From Antedon bifida (lineage: Eukaryota; Echinodermata; Crinoidea; Comatulida; Antedonidae): a DNA stretch of 64,000 bases. Below are positions 13,270-27,874 of the stretch, in pieces. Every line of letters starts with the position of its first letter. The first letter of the stretch is position 1. Both the position numbers and the translations under genes were made by a program. The stretch covers positions 19,220,001 to 19,284,000 of the forward strand of contig OY727097.1 of NCBI GenBank assembly GCA_963402885.1, given 5' to 3'. The notes under the pieces are model-generated. The model saw nothing but the letters and a program-made list of their open reading frames with translations. It was not told where the DNA came from and ran no database searches.

Positions 13270-16200
13270 TTTTCGATGAAACTTGGTTACACAAAAACAT
13301 CAAAGTGCTTAAAATCACATTTAAAACCGTTTTAGAGCATTTTGAGCATTTCGATAAAACTTGTTAACATTAAAACATCAAAGTGCTTAGAATAGCTTCA
13401 AATCGCATTTGGAGACGTTTTAGACCATTTTGTGATTTTCGAAAAAACTTTTTAACATAAAAACATCAAAGTGCTTAGAATAGCTTCAAATCGCATTTAG
13501 AGACGTTTTAGACCATTTTGTGCATTTCGATGAAACTTGGTTACACAAAAACATCAAAGTGCTTAAAATCACATTTGAAACCGTTTTAGAGCATTTTGAG
13601 CATTTCTATAAAACTTTTCACACACAAACATCAAAGTGCACAAAATAGCCTAATATCGTATTTGAAAACGTTTTAGACCATTTTGAGCATTTCGACAAAA
13701 CTTTTTCACACAAAACATCAAAGTGTACAGAATAGCTTCATATCGCATTTGGAGACGTTTTAGACCATTTTGTGCATTTCGATGAAACTTGGTTACACAA
13801 AAACATCAAAGTGCTTAAAATCACATTTGAAACCGTTTTAGAGCATTTTGAGCATTTCTATAAAACTTTTCACACACAAACATCAAAGTGCACAAAATAG
13901 CTTAATATCGTATTTGAAAACGTTTTAGACCATTTTGAGCATTTCGACAAAACTTTTTCACACAAAACATCAAAGTGTACAGAATAGCTTCAAATCGCAT
14001 TTGGAGACGTTTTAGACCATTTTGTGCATTTCGATGAAACTTGGTTACACAAAACCATCAAAGTGCTTAAAATCACATTTGAAACCGTTTTAGACCATTT
14101 TGAACATTTCGATAAAACTTTTCACACACAAACATCAAAGTGCACAAAATAGCCTAATATCGTATTTGAAAACGTTTTAGACCATTTTGAGCATTTCGAC
14201 AAAACTTTTTCACACAAAACATCAAAGTGTACAGAATAGCTTCAAATCGCATTTGGAGACGTTTTAGACCATTTTGTGCATTTCGATGAAACTTGGTTAC
14301 ACAAAACCATCAAAGTGCTTAAAATCACATTTGAAACCGTTTTAGACCATTTTGAACATTTCGATAAAACTTTTCACACACAAACATCAAAGTGCACAAA
14401 ATAGCATAATATCGTATTTGAAACCGTTTTAGACAATTTTGAGCATTTCGATAAAACTTTTCACACAAAAACATCAAAGTGCTTAGAATAGCTTCAAATC
14501 GCATTTGGAGACGTTTTAGACCATTTTGTGCATTTCGATGAAACTTGGTTACACAAAACCATCAAAGTGCTTCAAATCACATTTGAAACCGTTTTAGACC
14601 ATTTTGAACATTTCGATAAAACTTTTCACACACAAACATCAAAGTGCACAAAATAGCATAATATCGTATTTGAAACCGTTTTAGACAATTTTGAGCATTT
14701 CGATAAAACTTTTCACACAAAAACATCAAAGTGCTTAGAATAGCTTCAAATCGCATTTGGAGACGTTTTAGACCATTTTGTGATTTTCGATGAAACTTGG
14801 TTACACAAAAACATCAAAGTGCTTAAAATCACATTTAAAACCGTTTTAGAGCATTTTGAGCATTTCGATAAAACTTGTTAACATTAAAACATCAAAGTTC
14901 TTAGAATAGCTTCAAATCGCATTTGGAGACGTTTTAGACCATTTTGTGATTTTCGAAAAAACTTTTTAACATAAAAACATCAAAGTGCTTAGAATAGCTT
15001 CAAATCGCATTTAGAGACGTTTTAGACCATTTTGTGATTTTCGATGAAACTTGGTTACACAAAAATATCAAAGTGCTTAAAATCATATTTAAAACCGTTT
15101 TAGAGCATTTTGAGCATTTCGATAAAACTTTTCACACACAAATATCAAAGTGCACAAAATAGCTTAATATCGTATTTGAAAACGTTTTAGACCATTTTGA
15201 GCATTTCGACAAAACTTTTCACACACAAATATCAAAGTGCACAAAATAGCTTAATATCGTATTTGAAAACGTTTTAGACCATTTTGAGCATTTCGACAAA
15301 ACTTTTTCAAACAAAACATCAAAGTGTACAGAATAGCTTCAAATCGCATTTGGAGACGTTTTAGACCATTTTGTGCATTTCGAAAAAACTTTTTAACATA
15401 AAAACATCAAAGTGCTTAGAAATACTTCAGATCGCATTTGGAGACGTTTTAGACCATTTTGAGCATTTCGATAAAACTTGTTAACATAAAAACATCAAAG
15501 TGCTTAGAATAGCTTCAAATCGCATTTGGAGACGTTTTAGAACATTTTGTGATTTTCGAAAAAACTTTTAACATAAAAACAACAAAGTTCTTAGAAATGC
15601 TTCAAATCGCATTTGGAGACGTTTTAGACCATTTTGTGCATTTCGATGAAACTTGGTTTCACAAAAACATCAAAGTGCTTAAAATCACATTTAAAACCGT
15701 TTTAGATCATTTTGAGCATTTCGATAAAACTTTTCACACACAAACATCAAAGTGCACAAAATAGCTTAATATCGTATTTGAAAACGTTTTAGACCATTTT
15801 GAGCATTTCGACAAAACTTTTTCACACAAAACATCAAAGTGTACAGAATAGCTTCATATCGCATTTGGAGACGTTTTAGAGCATTTTGTGCATTTCGATG
15901 AAACTTGGTTACACAAAAACATCAAAGTGCTTAAAATCACATTTAAAACCGTTTAAGAGCATTTTGAGCATTTCGATAAAACTTGTTAACATAAAAACAT
16001 CAAAGTGCTTAGAATAGCTTCAAATCGCATTTGGAGACGTTTTAGACCATTTTGTGGTTTTCGAAAAAACTTTTTAACATAAAAACATCAAAGAGCTTAG
16101 AATAGCTTCAAATCGCATTTGGAGACGTTTTAGACCATTTTGTGATTTTCGATGAAACTTGGTTACACAAAAACATCAAAGTGCTTAAAATCACATTTAA

Positions 16201-19200
16201 AACCGTTTTAGAGCATTTTGAGCATTTCTATAAAACTTTTCACACACAAACATCAAAGTGCACAAAATAGCTTAATATCGTATTTGAAAACGTTTTAGAC
16301 CATTTTGAGCATTTCGACAAAACTTTTTCACACAAAACATCAAAGTGTACAGAATAGCTTCAAATCGCATTTGGAGACGTTTTAGACCATTTTGTGCATT
16401 TCGATGAAACTTGGTTACACAAAACCATCAAAGTGCTTAAAATCACATTTGAAACCGTTTTAGACCATTTTGAACATTTCGATAAAACTTTTCACACACA
16501 AACATCAAAGTGCACAAAATAGCATAATATCGTATTTGAAAACGTTTTAGACCATTTTGAGCATTTCGACAAAACTTTTTCACACAAAACATCAAATTGT
16601 ACAGAATAGCTTCATATCGCATTTGGAGACGTTTTAGAGCATTTTTTGCATTTCGATGAAACTTGGTTACACAAAAACATCAATGTGCTTAAAATCACAT
16701 TTGAAACCGTTTTAGACAATTTTGAGCATTTCGATAAAACTTTTCACACAAAAACATCAAAGTGCTTAGAATAGCTTCAAATCGCATTTGGAGACGTTTT
16801 AGACCATTTTGTGGTTTTCGAAAAAACTTTTTAACATAAAAACATCAAAGAGCTTAGAATAGCTTCAAATCGCATTTGGAGACGTTTTAGACCATTTTGT
16901 GATTTTCGATGAAACTTGGTTACACAAAAACATCAAAGTGCTTAAAATCACATTTAAAACCGTTTTAGAGCATTTTGAGCATTTCGATAAAACTTGTTAA
17001 CATTAAAACATCAAAGTGCTTAGAATAGCTTCAAATCGCATTTGGAGACGTTTTAGACCATTTTGTGATTTTCGAAAAAACTTTTTAACATAAAAACATC
17101 AAAGTGCTTAGAATAGCTTCAAATCGCATTTAGAGACGTTTTAGACCATTTTGTGATTTTCGATGAAACTTGGTTACACAAAAACATCAAAGTGCTTAAA
17201 ATCATATTTAAAACCATTTTAGAGCATTTTGAGCATTTCGATAAAACTTTTCACACACAAATATCAAAGTGCACAAAATAGCTTAATATCGTATTTGAAA
17301 ACGTTTTAGACCATTTTGAGCATTTCGACAAAACTTTTCACACACAAATATCAAAGTGCACAAAATAGCTTAATATCGTATTTGAAAACGTTTTAGACCA
17401 TTTTGAGCATTTCGACAAAACTTTTTCAAACAAAACATCAAAGTGTACAGAATAGCTTCAAATCGCATTTGGAGACGTTTTAGACCATTTTGTGCATTTC
17501 GAAAAAACTTTTTAACATAAAAACATCAAAGTGCTTAGAAATACTTCAGATCGCATTTGGAGACGTTTTAGACCATTTTGAGCATTTCGATAAAACTTGT
17601 TAACATAAAAACATCAAAGTGCTTAGAATAGCTTCAAATCGCATTTGGAGACGTTTTAGAACATTTTGTGATTTTCGAAAAAACTTTTAACATAAAAACA
17701 ACAAAGTGCTTAGAAATGCTTCAAATCGCATTTGGAGACGTTTTAGACCATTTTGTGCATTTCGATGAAACTTGGTTTCACAAAAACATCAAAGTGCTTA
17801 AAATCACATTTAAAACCGTTTTAGATCATTTTGAGCATTTCGATAAAACTTTTCACACACAAACATCAAAGTGCACAAAATAGCTTAATATCGTATTTGA
17901 AAACGTTTTAGACCATTTTGAGCATTTCGACAAAACTTTTTCACACAAAACATCAAAGTGTACAGAATAGCTTCATATCGCATTTGGAGACGTTTTAGAG
18001 CATTTTGTGCATTTCGATGAAACTTGGTTACACAAAAACATCAAAGTGCTTAAAATCACATTTAAAACCGTTTAAGAGCATTTTGAGCATTTCGATAAAA
18101 CTTGTTAACATAAAAACATCAAAGTGCTTAGAATAGCTTCAAATCGCATTTGGAGACGTTTTAGACCATTTTGTGGTTTTCGAAAAAACTTTTTAACATA
18201 AAAACATCAAAGAGCTTAGAATAGCTTCAAATCGCATTTGGAGACGTTTTAGACCATTTTGTGATTTTCGATGAAACTTGGTTACACAAAAACATCAAAG
18301 TGCTTAAAATCACATTTAAAACCGTTTTAGAGCATTTTGAGCATTTCGATAAAACTTGTTAACATTAAAACATCAAAGTGCTTAGAATAGCTTCAAATCG
18401 CATTTGGAGACGTTTTAGACCATTTTGTGATTTTCGAAAAAACTTTTTAACATAAAAACATCAAAGTGCTTAGAATAGCTTCAAATCGCATTTGGAGACG
18501 TTTTAGACCATTTTTGTGATTTTCGATGAAACTTGGTTACACAAAAATATCAAAGTGCTTAAAATCATATTTAAAACCGTTTTAGAGCATTTTGAGCATT
18601 TCGATAAAACTTTTCACACACAAATATCAAAGTGCACAAAATAGCTTAATATCGTATTTGAAAACGTTTTAGACCATTTTGAGCATTTCGACAAAACTTT
18701 TTCACACAAAACATCAAAGTGTACAGAATAGCTTCAAATCGCATTTGGAGACGTTTTAGACCATTTTGTGCATTTCGATTAAACTTGGTTACACAAAACC
18801 ATCAAAGTGCTTAAAATCACATTTGAAACCGTTTTAGACCATTTTGAACATTTCGATAAAACTTTTCATACACAAACATCAAAGTGCACAAAATAGCATA
18901 ATATCGTATTTGAAAACGTTTTAGACCATTTTGAGCATTTCGACAAAACTTTTTCACACAAAACATCAAAGTGTACAGAATAGCTTCATATCGCATTTGG
19001 AGATGTTTTAGAGCATTTTGTGCATTTCGATGAAACTTGGTTACACAAAAACATCAAAGTGCTTAAAATCACATTTAAAACCGTTTTAGAGCATTTTGAG
19101 CATTTCGATAAAACTTGTTAACATAAAAACATCAAAGTGCTTAGAATAGCTTCAAATCGCATTTGGAGACGTTTTAGACCATTTTGTGATTTTCGAAAAA

Positions 19201-22200
19201 ACTTTTTAACATAAAAACATCAAAGTGCTTAGAATAGCTTCAAATCGCATTTGGAGACGTTTTAGACCATTTTGTGATTTTCGATGAAACTTGGTTACAC
19301 AAAAACATCAAAGTGCTTAAAATCACATTTAAAACCGTTTTAGAGCATTTTGAGCATTTCGATAAAACTTTTCACACACAAATATCAAAGTGCACAAAAT
19401 AGCTTAATATCGTATTTGAAAACGTTTTAGACCATTTTGAGCATTTCGACAAAACTTTTTCACACAAAACGTCAAAGTGTACACAATAGCTTCAAATCGC
19501 ATTTGGAGACGTTTTAGACCATTTTGTGCATTTCGAAAAAACTTTTTAACATAAAAACATCAAAGTGCTTAGAATAGCTTTAAATCGCATTTGGAGACGT
19601 TTTAGACCATTTTGTGATTTTCGAAAAAACTTTTTAACATAAAAACACCAAAGTGCTTAGAAATACTTCAGATCGCATTTGAAGACGTTTTAGACCATTT
19701 TGTGCATTTCGATGAAACTTGGTTACACAAAAACATCAAAGTGCTTAAAATCACATTTGAAACTGTTTTAGAGCATTTCGAGCATTTCTATAAAACTTTT
19801 CACACACAAACATCAAAGTGCACAAAATAGCTTAATATCGTATTTGAAAACGTTTTAGACCATTTTGAGCATTTCGACAAAACTTTTTCACATAAAACAT
19901 CAAAGTGTACAGAATAGCTTCAAATCGCATTTGGAGACGTTTTAGACCATTTTGTGCATTTCGATGAAACTTGGTTACACAAAACCATCAAAGTGCTTAA
20001 AATCACATTTGAAACCGTTTTAGACCATTTTGAACATTTCGATAAAACTTTTCACACACAAACATCAAAGTGCACAAAATAGCATAATATCGTATTTGAA
20101 AACGTTTTAGACCATTTTGAGCATTTCGACAAAACTTTTTCACACAAAACATCAAAGTGTACAGAATAGCTTCATATCGCATTTGGAGACGTTTTAGAGC
20201 ATTCTGTGCATTTCGATGAAACTTGGTTACACAAAAACATCAAAGTGCTTAAAATCACATTTGAAACCATTTTAGACAATTTTGAGCATTTCGATAAAAC
20301 TTTTCACACAAAAACATCAAAGTGCTTAGAATAGCTTCAAATCGCATTTGGAGACGTTTTAGACCATTTTGTGATTTTCGAAAAAACTTTTTAACATAAA
20401 AACATCAAAGTGCTTAGAATAGCTTCAAATCGCATTTGGAGACGTTTTAGACCATTTTGTGATTTTCGATGAAACTTGGTTACAGAAAAACATCAAAGTG
20501 CTTAAAATCACATTTAAAACCGTTTTAGAGCATTTTGAGCATTTCGATAAAACTTGGTTACACAAAAACATCAAAGTGCTTAAAATCACATTTGAAACCG
20601 TTTTAGACAATTTTGAGCGTTTCGATAAAACTTTTCACACAAAAACATCAAAGTGCTTAGAATAGCTTCAAATCGCATTTGGAGACGTTTTAGACCATTT
20701 TGTGATTTTCGAAAAAACTTTTTAACATAAAAACATCAAAGTGCTCAGAATAGCTTCATAACGCATTTGGAGACGTTTTAGACCATTTTGTGATTTTCGA
20801 TGAAACTTGGTTACACAAAAACATCAAAGTGCTTAAAATCACATTTAAAACCGTTTTAGAGCATTTTGAGCATTTCGATAAAACTTGTTAACATAAAAAC
20901 ATCAAAGTGCTTAGAATAGCTACAAATCGCATTTGGAGACGTTTTAGACCATTTTGTGATTTTCGAAAAAACTTTTTAACATTAAAACATCAAAGTGCTT
21001 AGAATAGCTTCAAATCGCATTTGGAGACGTTTTAGACCATTTTGTGATTTTCGATGAAACTTGGTTACACAAAAACATCAAAGTGCTTAAAATCACATTT
21101 AAAACCGTTTTAGAGCATTTTGAGCATTTCGATAAAACTTTTCACACACAAATATCAAAATGCACAAAATAGCTTAATATCGTATTTGAAAACGTTTTAG
21201 ACCTTTTTGAGCATTTCGACAAAACTTTTTCACACAAAACATCAAAGTGTACAGAATAGCTTCAAATCGCATTTGGAGACGTTTTAGACCATTTTGTGCA
21301 TTTCGAAAAAACTTTTTAACATAAAAACATCAAAGTGCTTAGAATAGCTTCAAATCGCATTTGGAGACGTTTTAGACCATTTTGTGCATTTCGATGAAAC
21401 TTGGTTACACAAAAACATCAAAGTGCTTAAAATCACATTTGAAACCGTTTTAGAGCATTTTGAGCATTTCTATAAAACTTTTCACACACAAACATCAAAG
21501 TGCACAAAATAGCTTAATATCGTATTTGAAAACGTTTTAGACCATTTTGAGCATTTCGACAAAACTTTTTCACACAAAACATCAAAGTGTACAGAATAGC
21601 TTCAAATCGCATTTGGAGACGTTTTAGACCATTTTGTGCATTTCGATGAAACTTGGTTACACAAAACCATCAAAGTGCTTAAAATCACATTTGAAACCGT
21701 TTTAGACCATTTTGAACATTTCGATAAAACTTTTCACACACAAACATCAAAGTGCACAAAATAGCATAATATCGTATTTGAAAACGTTTTAGACCATTTT
21801 GAGCATTTCGACAAAACTTTTTCACAAAACATCAAATTGTACAGAATAGCTTCATATCGCATTTGGAGACGTTTTAGAGCATTTTGTGCATTTCGATGAA
21901 ACTTGGTTACAAAAAAACATCAAAGTGCTTAAAATCACATTTGAAACCGTTTTAGACAATTTTGAGCATATCGATAAAACTTTTCATACAAAAACATCAA
22001 AGTGCTTAGAATAGCTTCAAATCGCATTTGGAGACGTTTTAGACCATTTTGTGGTTTTCGAAAAAACTTTTTAACATAAAAACATCAAAGTGCTTAGAAT
22101 AGCTTCAAATCGCATTTGGAGACGTTTTAGACCATTTTGTGATTTTCGATGAAACTTGGTTACACAAAAACATCAAAGTGCTTAAAATCACATTTAAAAC

Positions 22201-22220
22201 CGTTTTAGAGCATTTTGAGC
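13270..22220 (+). repeat. 9-kb segmental duplication, copy A (partner 43158-51934)
   Basis: The offset is 29888 bp from 13.27 to about 19.25 kb, 29460 bp from about 19.68 to 21.13 kb and 29714 bp from about 21.14 to 22.22 kb. Shared private markers include GAGCATTTTTTGCATTTCG with CATCAATGTGC (about 16640-16685), CCATTTTTGTGATTTTCG (about 18508), GGAGATGTTTTAGAGC (about 19000) and TTCACAAAACATCAAATTG (21821). The offset changes mean copy A has about 428 bp (five monomers) missing from copy B, while copy B has one extra 254-bp trimer. The left part is itself related to 11.66 kb onward at an offset of 3888 bp. Confidence 0.85.
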
Positions 22221-22530
22221 ATTTCGATAAAACTTGTTAACATAAAAACATCAAAGTGCTTAGAATAGCTTCAAATCGCATTTGGAGACGTTTTAGACCA
22301 TTTTGTGATTTTCGAAAAAACTTTTTAACATAAAAACATCAAAGTGCTTAGAATAGCTTCAAATCTCATTTGGAGACGTTTTAGACCATTTTGTGATTTT
22401 CGATGAAACTTGGTTACACAAAAACATAAAAGTGCTTAAAATCACATTTAAAACCGTTTTAGAGCATTTTGAGCATTTCGACAAAACTTTTTCACACAAA
22501 ACATCAGATTGTACAGAATAGCTTCATATC
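21550..22530 (+). repeat. Block repeated at 24.82-25.80 kb (offset 3274)
   Basis: Shared markers are TTCACAAAACATCAAATTG (21821 and 25095) and AACATAAAAGTGC (22424 and 25698). CATATCGATAAAACTTTTC with TACAAAAACATC also occurs in both. A private change here is ACATCAGATTG near 22502, where the partner has ACATCAAATTG. Confidence 0.78.
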
Positions 22531-22541
22531 GCATTTGGAGA

Positions 22542-23366
22542 CGTTTTAGAGCATTTTGTGCATTTCGATCAAAGTGCTTAAAATCACATTTGAAACCGTT
22601 TTAGACAATTTTGAGCATTTCGATAAAACTTTTCACACAAAAACATCAAAGTGCTTAAAATCACATTTGAAACCGTTTTAGAGCATTTTGAGCATTTCTA
22701 TAAAACTTTTCACACACAAACATCAAAGTGCACAAAATAGCTTAATATCGTATTTGAAAACGTTTTAGACCATTTTGAGCATTTCGACAAAACTTTTTCA
22801 CACAAAACATCAAAGTGCTCATTTAAAACCGTTTTAGAGCATTTTGAGCATTTCGACAAAACTTTTTCACACAAAACATCAAATTGTACAGAATAGCTTC
22901 ATATCGCATTTGGAGACGTTTTAGAGCATTTTGTGCATTTCGATCAAAGTGCTTAAAATCACATTTGAAACCGTTTTAGACAATTTTGAGCATTTCGATA
23001 AAACTTTTCACACAAAAACATCAAAGTGCTTAGAATAGCTTCAAATCGCATTTGGAGACGTTTTAGACCATTTTGTGGTTTTCGAAAAAACTTTTTAACA
23101 TAAAAACATCAAAGTGCTTAGAATAGCTTCAAATCGCATTTGGAGACGTTTTAGACCATTTTGTGATTTTCGATGAAACTTGGTTACACAAAAACATCAA
23201 AGTGCTTAAAATCACATTTAAAACCGTTTTAGAGCATTTTGAGCATTTCGACAAAACTTTTTCACACAAAACATCAAATTGTACAGAATAGCTTCATATC
23301 GCATTTGGAGACGTTTTAGAGCATTTTGTGCATTTCGATCAAAGTGCTTAAAATCACATTTGAAAC
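22542..23366 (+). repeat. Rearranged stretch with three 55-bp monomers and one 69-bp monomer
   Basis: Core positions 22542, 22597, 22674, 22761, 22830, 22917 and 22972 give steps of 55, 77, 87, 69, 87 and 55, far from the usual 78/87/87. Truncated monomers with junction TTTCGATCAAAGTG lie at 22564, 22939 and 23334. The 69-bp step contains AAGTGCTCATTTAAAACC near 22814, an S linker that has lost about 8 bp. The two intervals between the truncated monomers (375 and 395 bp) suggest a local tandem duplication. Confidence 0.85.
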
Positions 23367-24819
23367 CGTTTTAGACAATTTTGAGCATTTCGATAAAACT
23401 TTTCACACAAAAACATCAAAGTGCTTAGAATAGCTTCAAATCGCATTTGGAGACGTTTTAGACCATTTTGTGGTTTTCGAAAAAACTTTTTAACATAAAA
23501 ACATCAAAGAGCTTAGAATAGCTTCAAATCGCATTTGGAGACGTTTTAGACCATTTTGTGATTTTCGATGAAACTTGGTTACACAAAAACATCAAAGTGT
23601 TTAAAATCACATTTAAAACCGTTTTAGAGCATTTTGAGCATTTCGATAAAACTTGTTAACATTAAAACATCAAAGTGCTTAGAATAGCTTCAAATCGCAT
23701 TTGGAGACGTTTTAGACCATTTTGTGATTTTCGAAAAAACTTTTTAACATAAAAACATCAAAGTGCTTAGAGTAGCTTTAAATCGCATTTGGAGACGTTT
23801 TAGACCATTTTGTGATTTTCGATGAAACTTGGTTGCACAAAAACATCAAAGTGCTTAAAATCATATTTAAAACGGTTTTAGAGCATTTTGAGCATTTCGA
23901 TAAAACTTTTCACACACAAATATCAAAGTGCACAAAATAGCTTAATATCGTATTTGAAAACGTTTTAGACCATTTTGAGCATTTCGACAAAACTTTTCAC
24001 ACACAAATATCAAAGTGTACAAAATAGCTTAATATCGTATTTGAAAACGTTTTAGACCATTTTGAACATTTCGATAAAACTTTTCATACACAAACATCAA
24101 AGTGCACAAAATAGCATAATATCGTATTTGAAAACGTTTTAGACCATTTTGAGCATTTCGACAAAACTTTTTCACACAAAACATCAAAGTGTACAGAATA
24201 GCTTCATATCGCATTTGGAGACGTTTTAGAGTATTTTGTGCATTTCGATGAAACTTGGTTACACAAAAACATCAAAGTGCTTAAAATCACATTTGAAACC
24301 GTTTTAGACAATTTTGAGCGTTTCGATAAAACTTTTCACACAAAAACATCAAAGTGCTTAGAATAGCTTCAAATCGCATTTGGAGACGTTTTAGACCATT
24401 TTGTGATTTTCGAAAAAACTTTTTAACATAAAAACATCAAAGTGCTTAGAATAGGTTCAAATCGCATTTGGAGACGTTTTAGACCATTTTGTGATTTTCG
24501 ATGAAACTTGGTTACACAAAAACATCAAAGTGCTTAAAATCACATTTAAAACCGTTTTAGAGCATTTTGAGCATTTCGATAAAACTTGTTAACATAAAAA
24601 CATCAAAGTGCTTAGAATAGCTTCAAATCGCATTTGGAGACGTTTTAGACCATTTAATGATTTTCGAAAAAACTTTTTAACATAAAAACATCAAAGTACT
24701 TAGAATAGCTTCAAATCGCATTTGGAGACGTTTTAGACCATTTTGTGATTTTCGATGAAACTTGGTTACACAAAAATATCAAAGTGCTTAAAATCACATT
24801 TAAAACCGTTTTAGACCAT

Positions 24820-25800
24820 TTTGAGCATTTCGACAAAACTTTTTCACACAAAACATCAAAGTGTACAGAATAGCTTCAAATCGCATTTGGAGACGTTTTA
24901 GACCATTTTGTGCATTTCGATGAAACTTGGTTACACAAAACCATCAAAGTGCTTAAAATCACATTTGAAACCGTTTTAGACCATTTTGAACATTTCGATA
25001 AAACTTTTCACACACAAACATCAAAGTGCACAAAATAGCTTAATATCGTATTTGAAAACGTTTTAGACCATTTTGAGCATTTCGACAAAACTTTTTCACA
25101 AAACATCAAATTGTACAGAATAGCTTCATATCGCATTTGGAGACGTTTTAGAGCATTTTGTGCATTTCGATGAAACTTGGTTACAAAAAAACATCAAAGT
25201 GCTTAAAATCATATTTGAAACCGTTTTAGACAATTTTGAGCATATCGATAAAACTTTTCATACAAAAACATCAAAGTGCTTAGAATAGCTTCAAATCGCA
25301 TTTGGAGACGTTTTAGACCATTTTGTGGTTTTCGAAAAAACTTTTTAACATAAAAACATCAAAGTGCTTAGAATAGCTTCAAATCGCATTTGGAGACGTT
25401 TTAGACCATTTTGTGATTTTCGATGAAACTTGGTTACACAAAAACATCAAAGTGCTTAAAATCACATTTAAAATCGTTTTAGAGCATTTTGAGCATTTCG
25501 ATAAAACTTGTTAACATAAAAACATCAAAGTGCTTAGAATAGCTTCAAATCGCATTTGGAGACGTTTTAGACCATTTTGTGATTTTCGAAAAAACTTTTT
25601 AACATAAAAACATCAAAGTGCTTAGAATAGCTTCAAATCGCATTTGGAGACGTTTTAGACCATTTTGTGATTTTCGATGAAACTTGGTTACACAAAAACA
25701 TAAAAGTGCTTAAAATCACATTTAAAACCGTTTTAGAGCATTTTGAGCATTTCGACAAAACTTTTTCACACAAAACATCAAATTGTACAGAATAGCTTCA
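24820..25800 (+). repeat. Block repeated from 21.55-22.53 kb (offset 3274)
   Basis: This is the partner of 21550-22530. It starts at a hybrid S core near 24810, where AAAACCGTTTTAG is followed by ACCATTTTGAGC and a T-to-G type spacer, so the left edge is a recombination junction. Confidence 0.78.
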
Positions 25801-25815
25801 TATCGCATTTGGAGA

Positions 25816-25870
25816 CGTTTTAGAGCATTTTGTGCATTTCGATCAAAGTGCTTAAAATCACATTTGAAAC
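25816..25870 (+). repeat. Truncated 55-bp monomer
   Basis: The junction is at 25838. It follows the 3274-bp-offset block, and its counterpart is at 22542. Confidence 0.88.
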
Positions 25871-26953
25871 CGTTTTAGACAATTTTGAGCATTTCGATAA
25901 AACTTTTCACACAAAAACATCAAAGTGCTTAGAATAGCTTCAAATCGCATTTGGAGACGTTTTAGACCATTTTGTGGTTTTCGAAAAAACTTTTTAACAT
26001 AAAAACATCAAAGTGCTTAGAATAGCTTCAAATCGCATTTGGAGACGTTTTAGACAATTTTGTGATTTTCGATGAAACTTGGTTACACAAAAACATCAAA
26101 GTGCTTAAAATCACATTTAAAACCGTTTTAGAGCATTTTGAGCATTTCGATAAAACTTGTTAACATAAAAACATCAAATTGCTTAGAATAGCTTCAAATC
26201 GCATTTGGAGACGTTTTAGACCATTTTGTGATTTTCGAAAAAACTTTTTAACATAAAAACATCAAAGTGCTTAGAATAGCTTCAAATCGCATTTGGAGAC
26301 GTTTTAGACCATTTTGTGATTTTCGATGAAACTTGGTTACACAAAAACATCAAAGTGCTTAAAATCACATTTAAAACCGTTTTAGAGCATTTTGAGCATT
26401 TCGATAAAACTTTTCACACACAAATATCAAAGTGCACAAAATAGCTTAATATCGTATTTGAAAACGTTTTAGACCATTTTGAGCATTTCGACAAAACTTT
26501 TTCACACAAAACGTCAAAGTGTACAGAATAGCTTCAAATCGCATTTGGAGACGTTTTAGACCATTTTGTGCATTTCGAAAAAACTTTTTAACATAAAAAC
26601 ATCAAAGTGATTAGAATAGCTTTAAATCGCATTTGGAGACGTTTTAGACCATTTTGTGATTTTCGAAAAAACTTTTTAACATAAAAACACCAAAGTGCTT
26701 AGAAATACTTCAGATCGCATTTGAAGACGTTTTAGACCATTTTGTGCATTTCGATGAAACTTGGTTACACAAAAACATCAAAGTGCTTAAAATCACATTT
26801 GAAACTGTTTTAGAGCATTTCGAGCATTTCTATAAAACTTTTCACACACAAACATCAAAGTGCACAAAATAGCTTAATATCGTATTTGAAAACGTTTTAG
26901 ACCATTTGGAGCATTTCGACAAAACTTTTTCACATAAAACATCAAAGTGTACA

Positions 26954-27789
26954 GAATAGCTTCAAATCGCATTTGGAGACGTTTTAGACCATTTTGTGCA
27001 TTTCGATGAAACTTGGTTACACAAAACCATCAAAGTGCTTAAAATCACATTTGAAACCGTTTTAGACCATTTTGAACATTTCGATAAAACTTTTCACACA
27101 CAAACATCAAAGTGCACAAAATAGCATAATATCGTATTTGAAAACGTTTTAGACCATTTTGAGCATTTCGACAAAACTTTTTCACACAAAACATCAAAGT
27201 GTACAGAATAGCTTCATATCGCATTTGGAGACGTTTTAGAGCATTTTGTGCATTTCGATGAAACTTGGTTACACAAAAACATCAAAGTGCTTAAAATCAC
27301 ATTTGAAACCATTTTAGACAATTTTGAGCATATCGATAAAACTTTTCACACAAAAACATCAAAGTGCTTAGAATAGCTTCAAATCGCATTTGGAGACGTT
27401 TTAGACCATTTTGTGATTTTCGAAAAAACTTTTTAACATAAAAACATCAAAGTGCTTAGAATAGCTTCAAATCGCATTTGGAGACGTTTTAGACCATTTT
27501 GTGATTTTCGATGAAACTTGGTTACAGAAAAACATCAAAGTGCTTAAAATCACATTTAAAACCGTTTTAGAGCATTTTGAGCATTTCGATAAAACTTGGT
27601 TACACAAAAACATCAAAGTGCTTAAAATCACATTTGAAACCGTTTTAGACAATTTTGAGCGTTTCGATAAAACTTTTCACACAAAAACATCAAAGTGCTT
27701 AGAATAGCTTCAAATCGCATTTGGAGACGTTTTAGACCATTTTGTGATTTTCGAAAAAACTTTTTAACATAAAAACATCAAAGTGCTTA
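26954..27789 (+). repeat. 836-bp duplicated block, copy 1 (empty MITE site)
   Basis: This block matches the next block at an offset of 836 bp (1377 bp once past the 542-bp insertion and a 1-bp deletion). Shared private features include the S core ACCATTTTAGACAATTTTG followed by CATATCGAT, at about 27308 and 28685. The site corresponding to the MITE insertion, at 27039-27042, is intact here. The whole 26.1-27.8 kb stretch also matches 19.1-20.7 kb at an offset of 7042 bp, with the shared rare variant AAACGTCAAAGTG (about 19469 and 26511). Confidence 0.8.
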
Positions 27790-27874
27790 GAATAGCTTCA
27801 AATCGCATTTGGAGACGTTTTAGACCATTTTGTGCATTTCGATGAAACTTGGTTACACAAAACCATCAAAGTGC

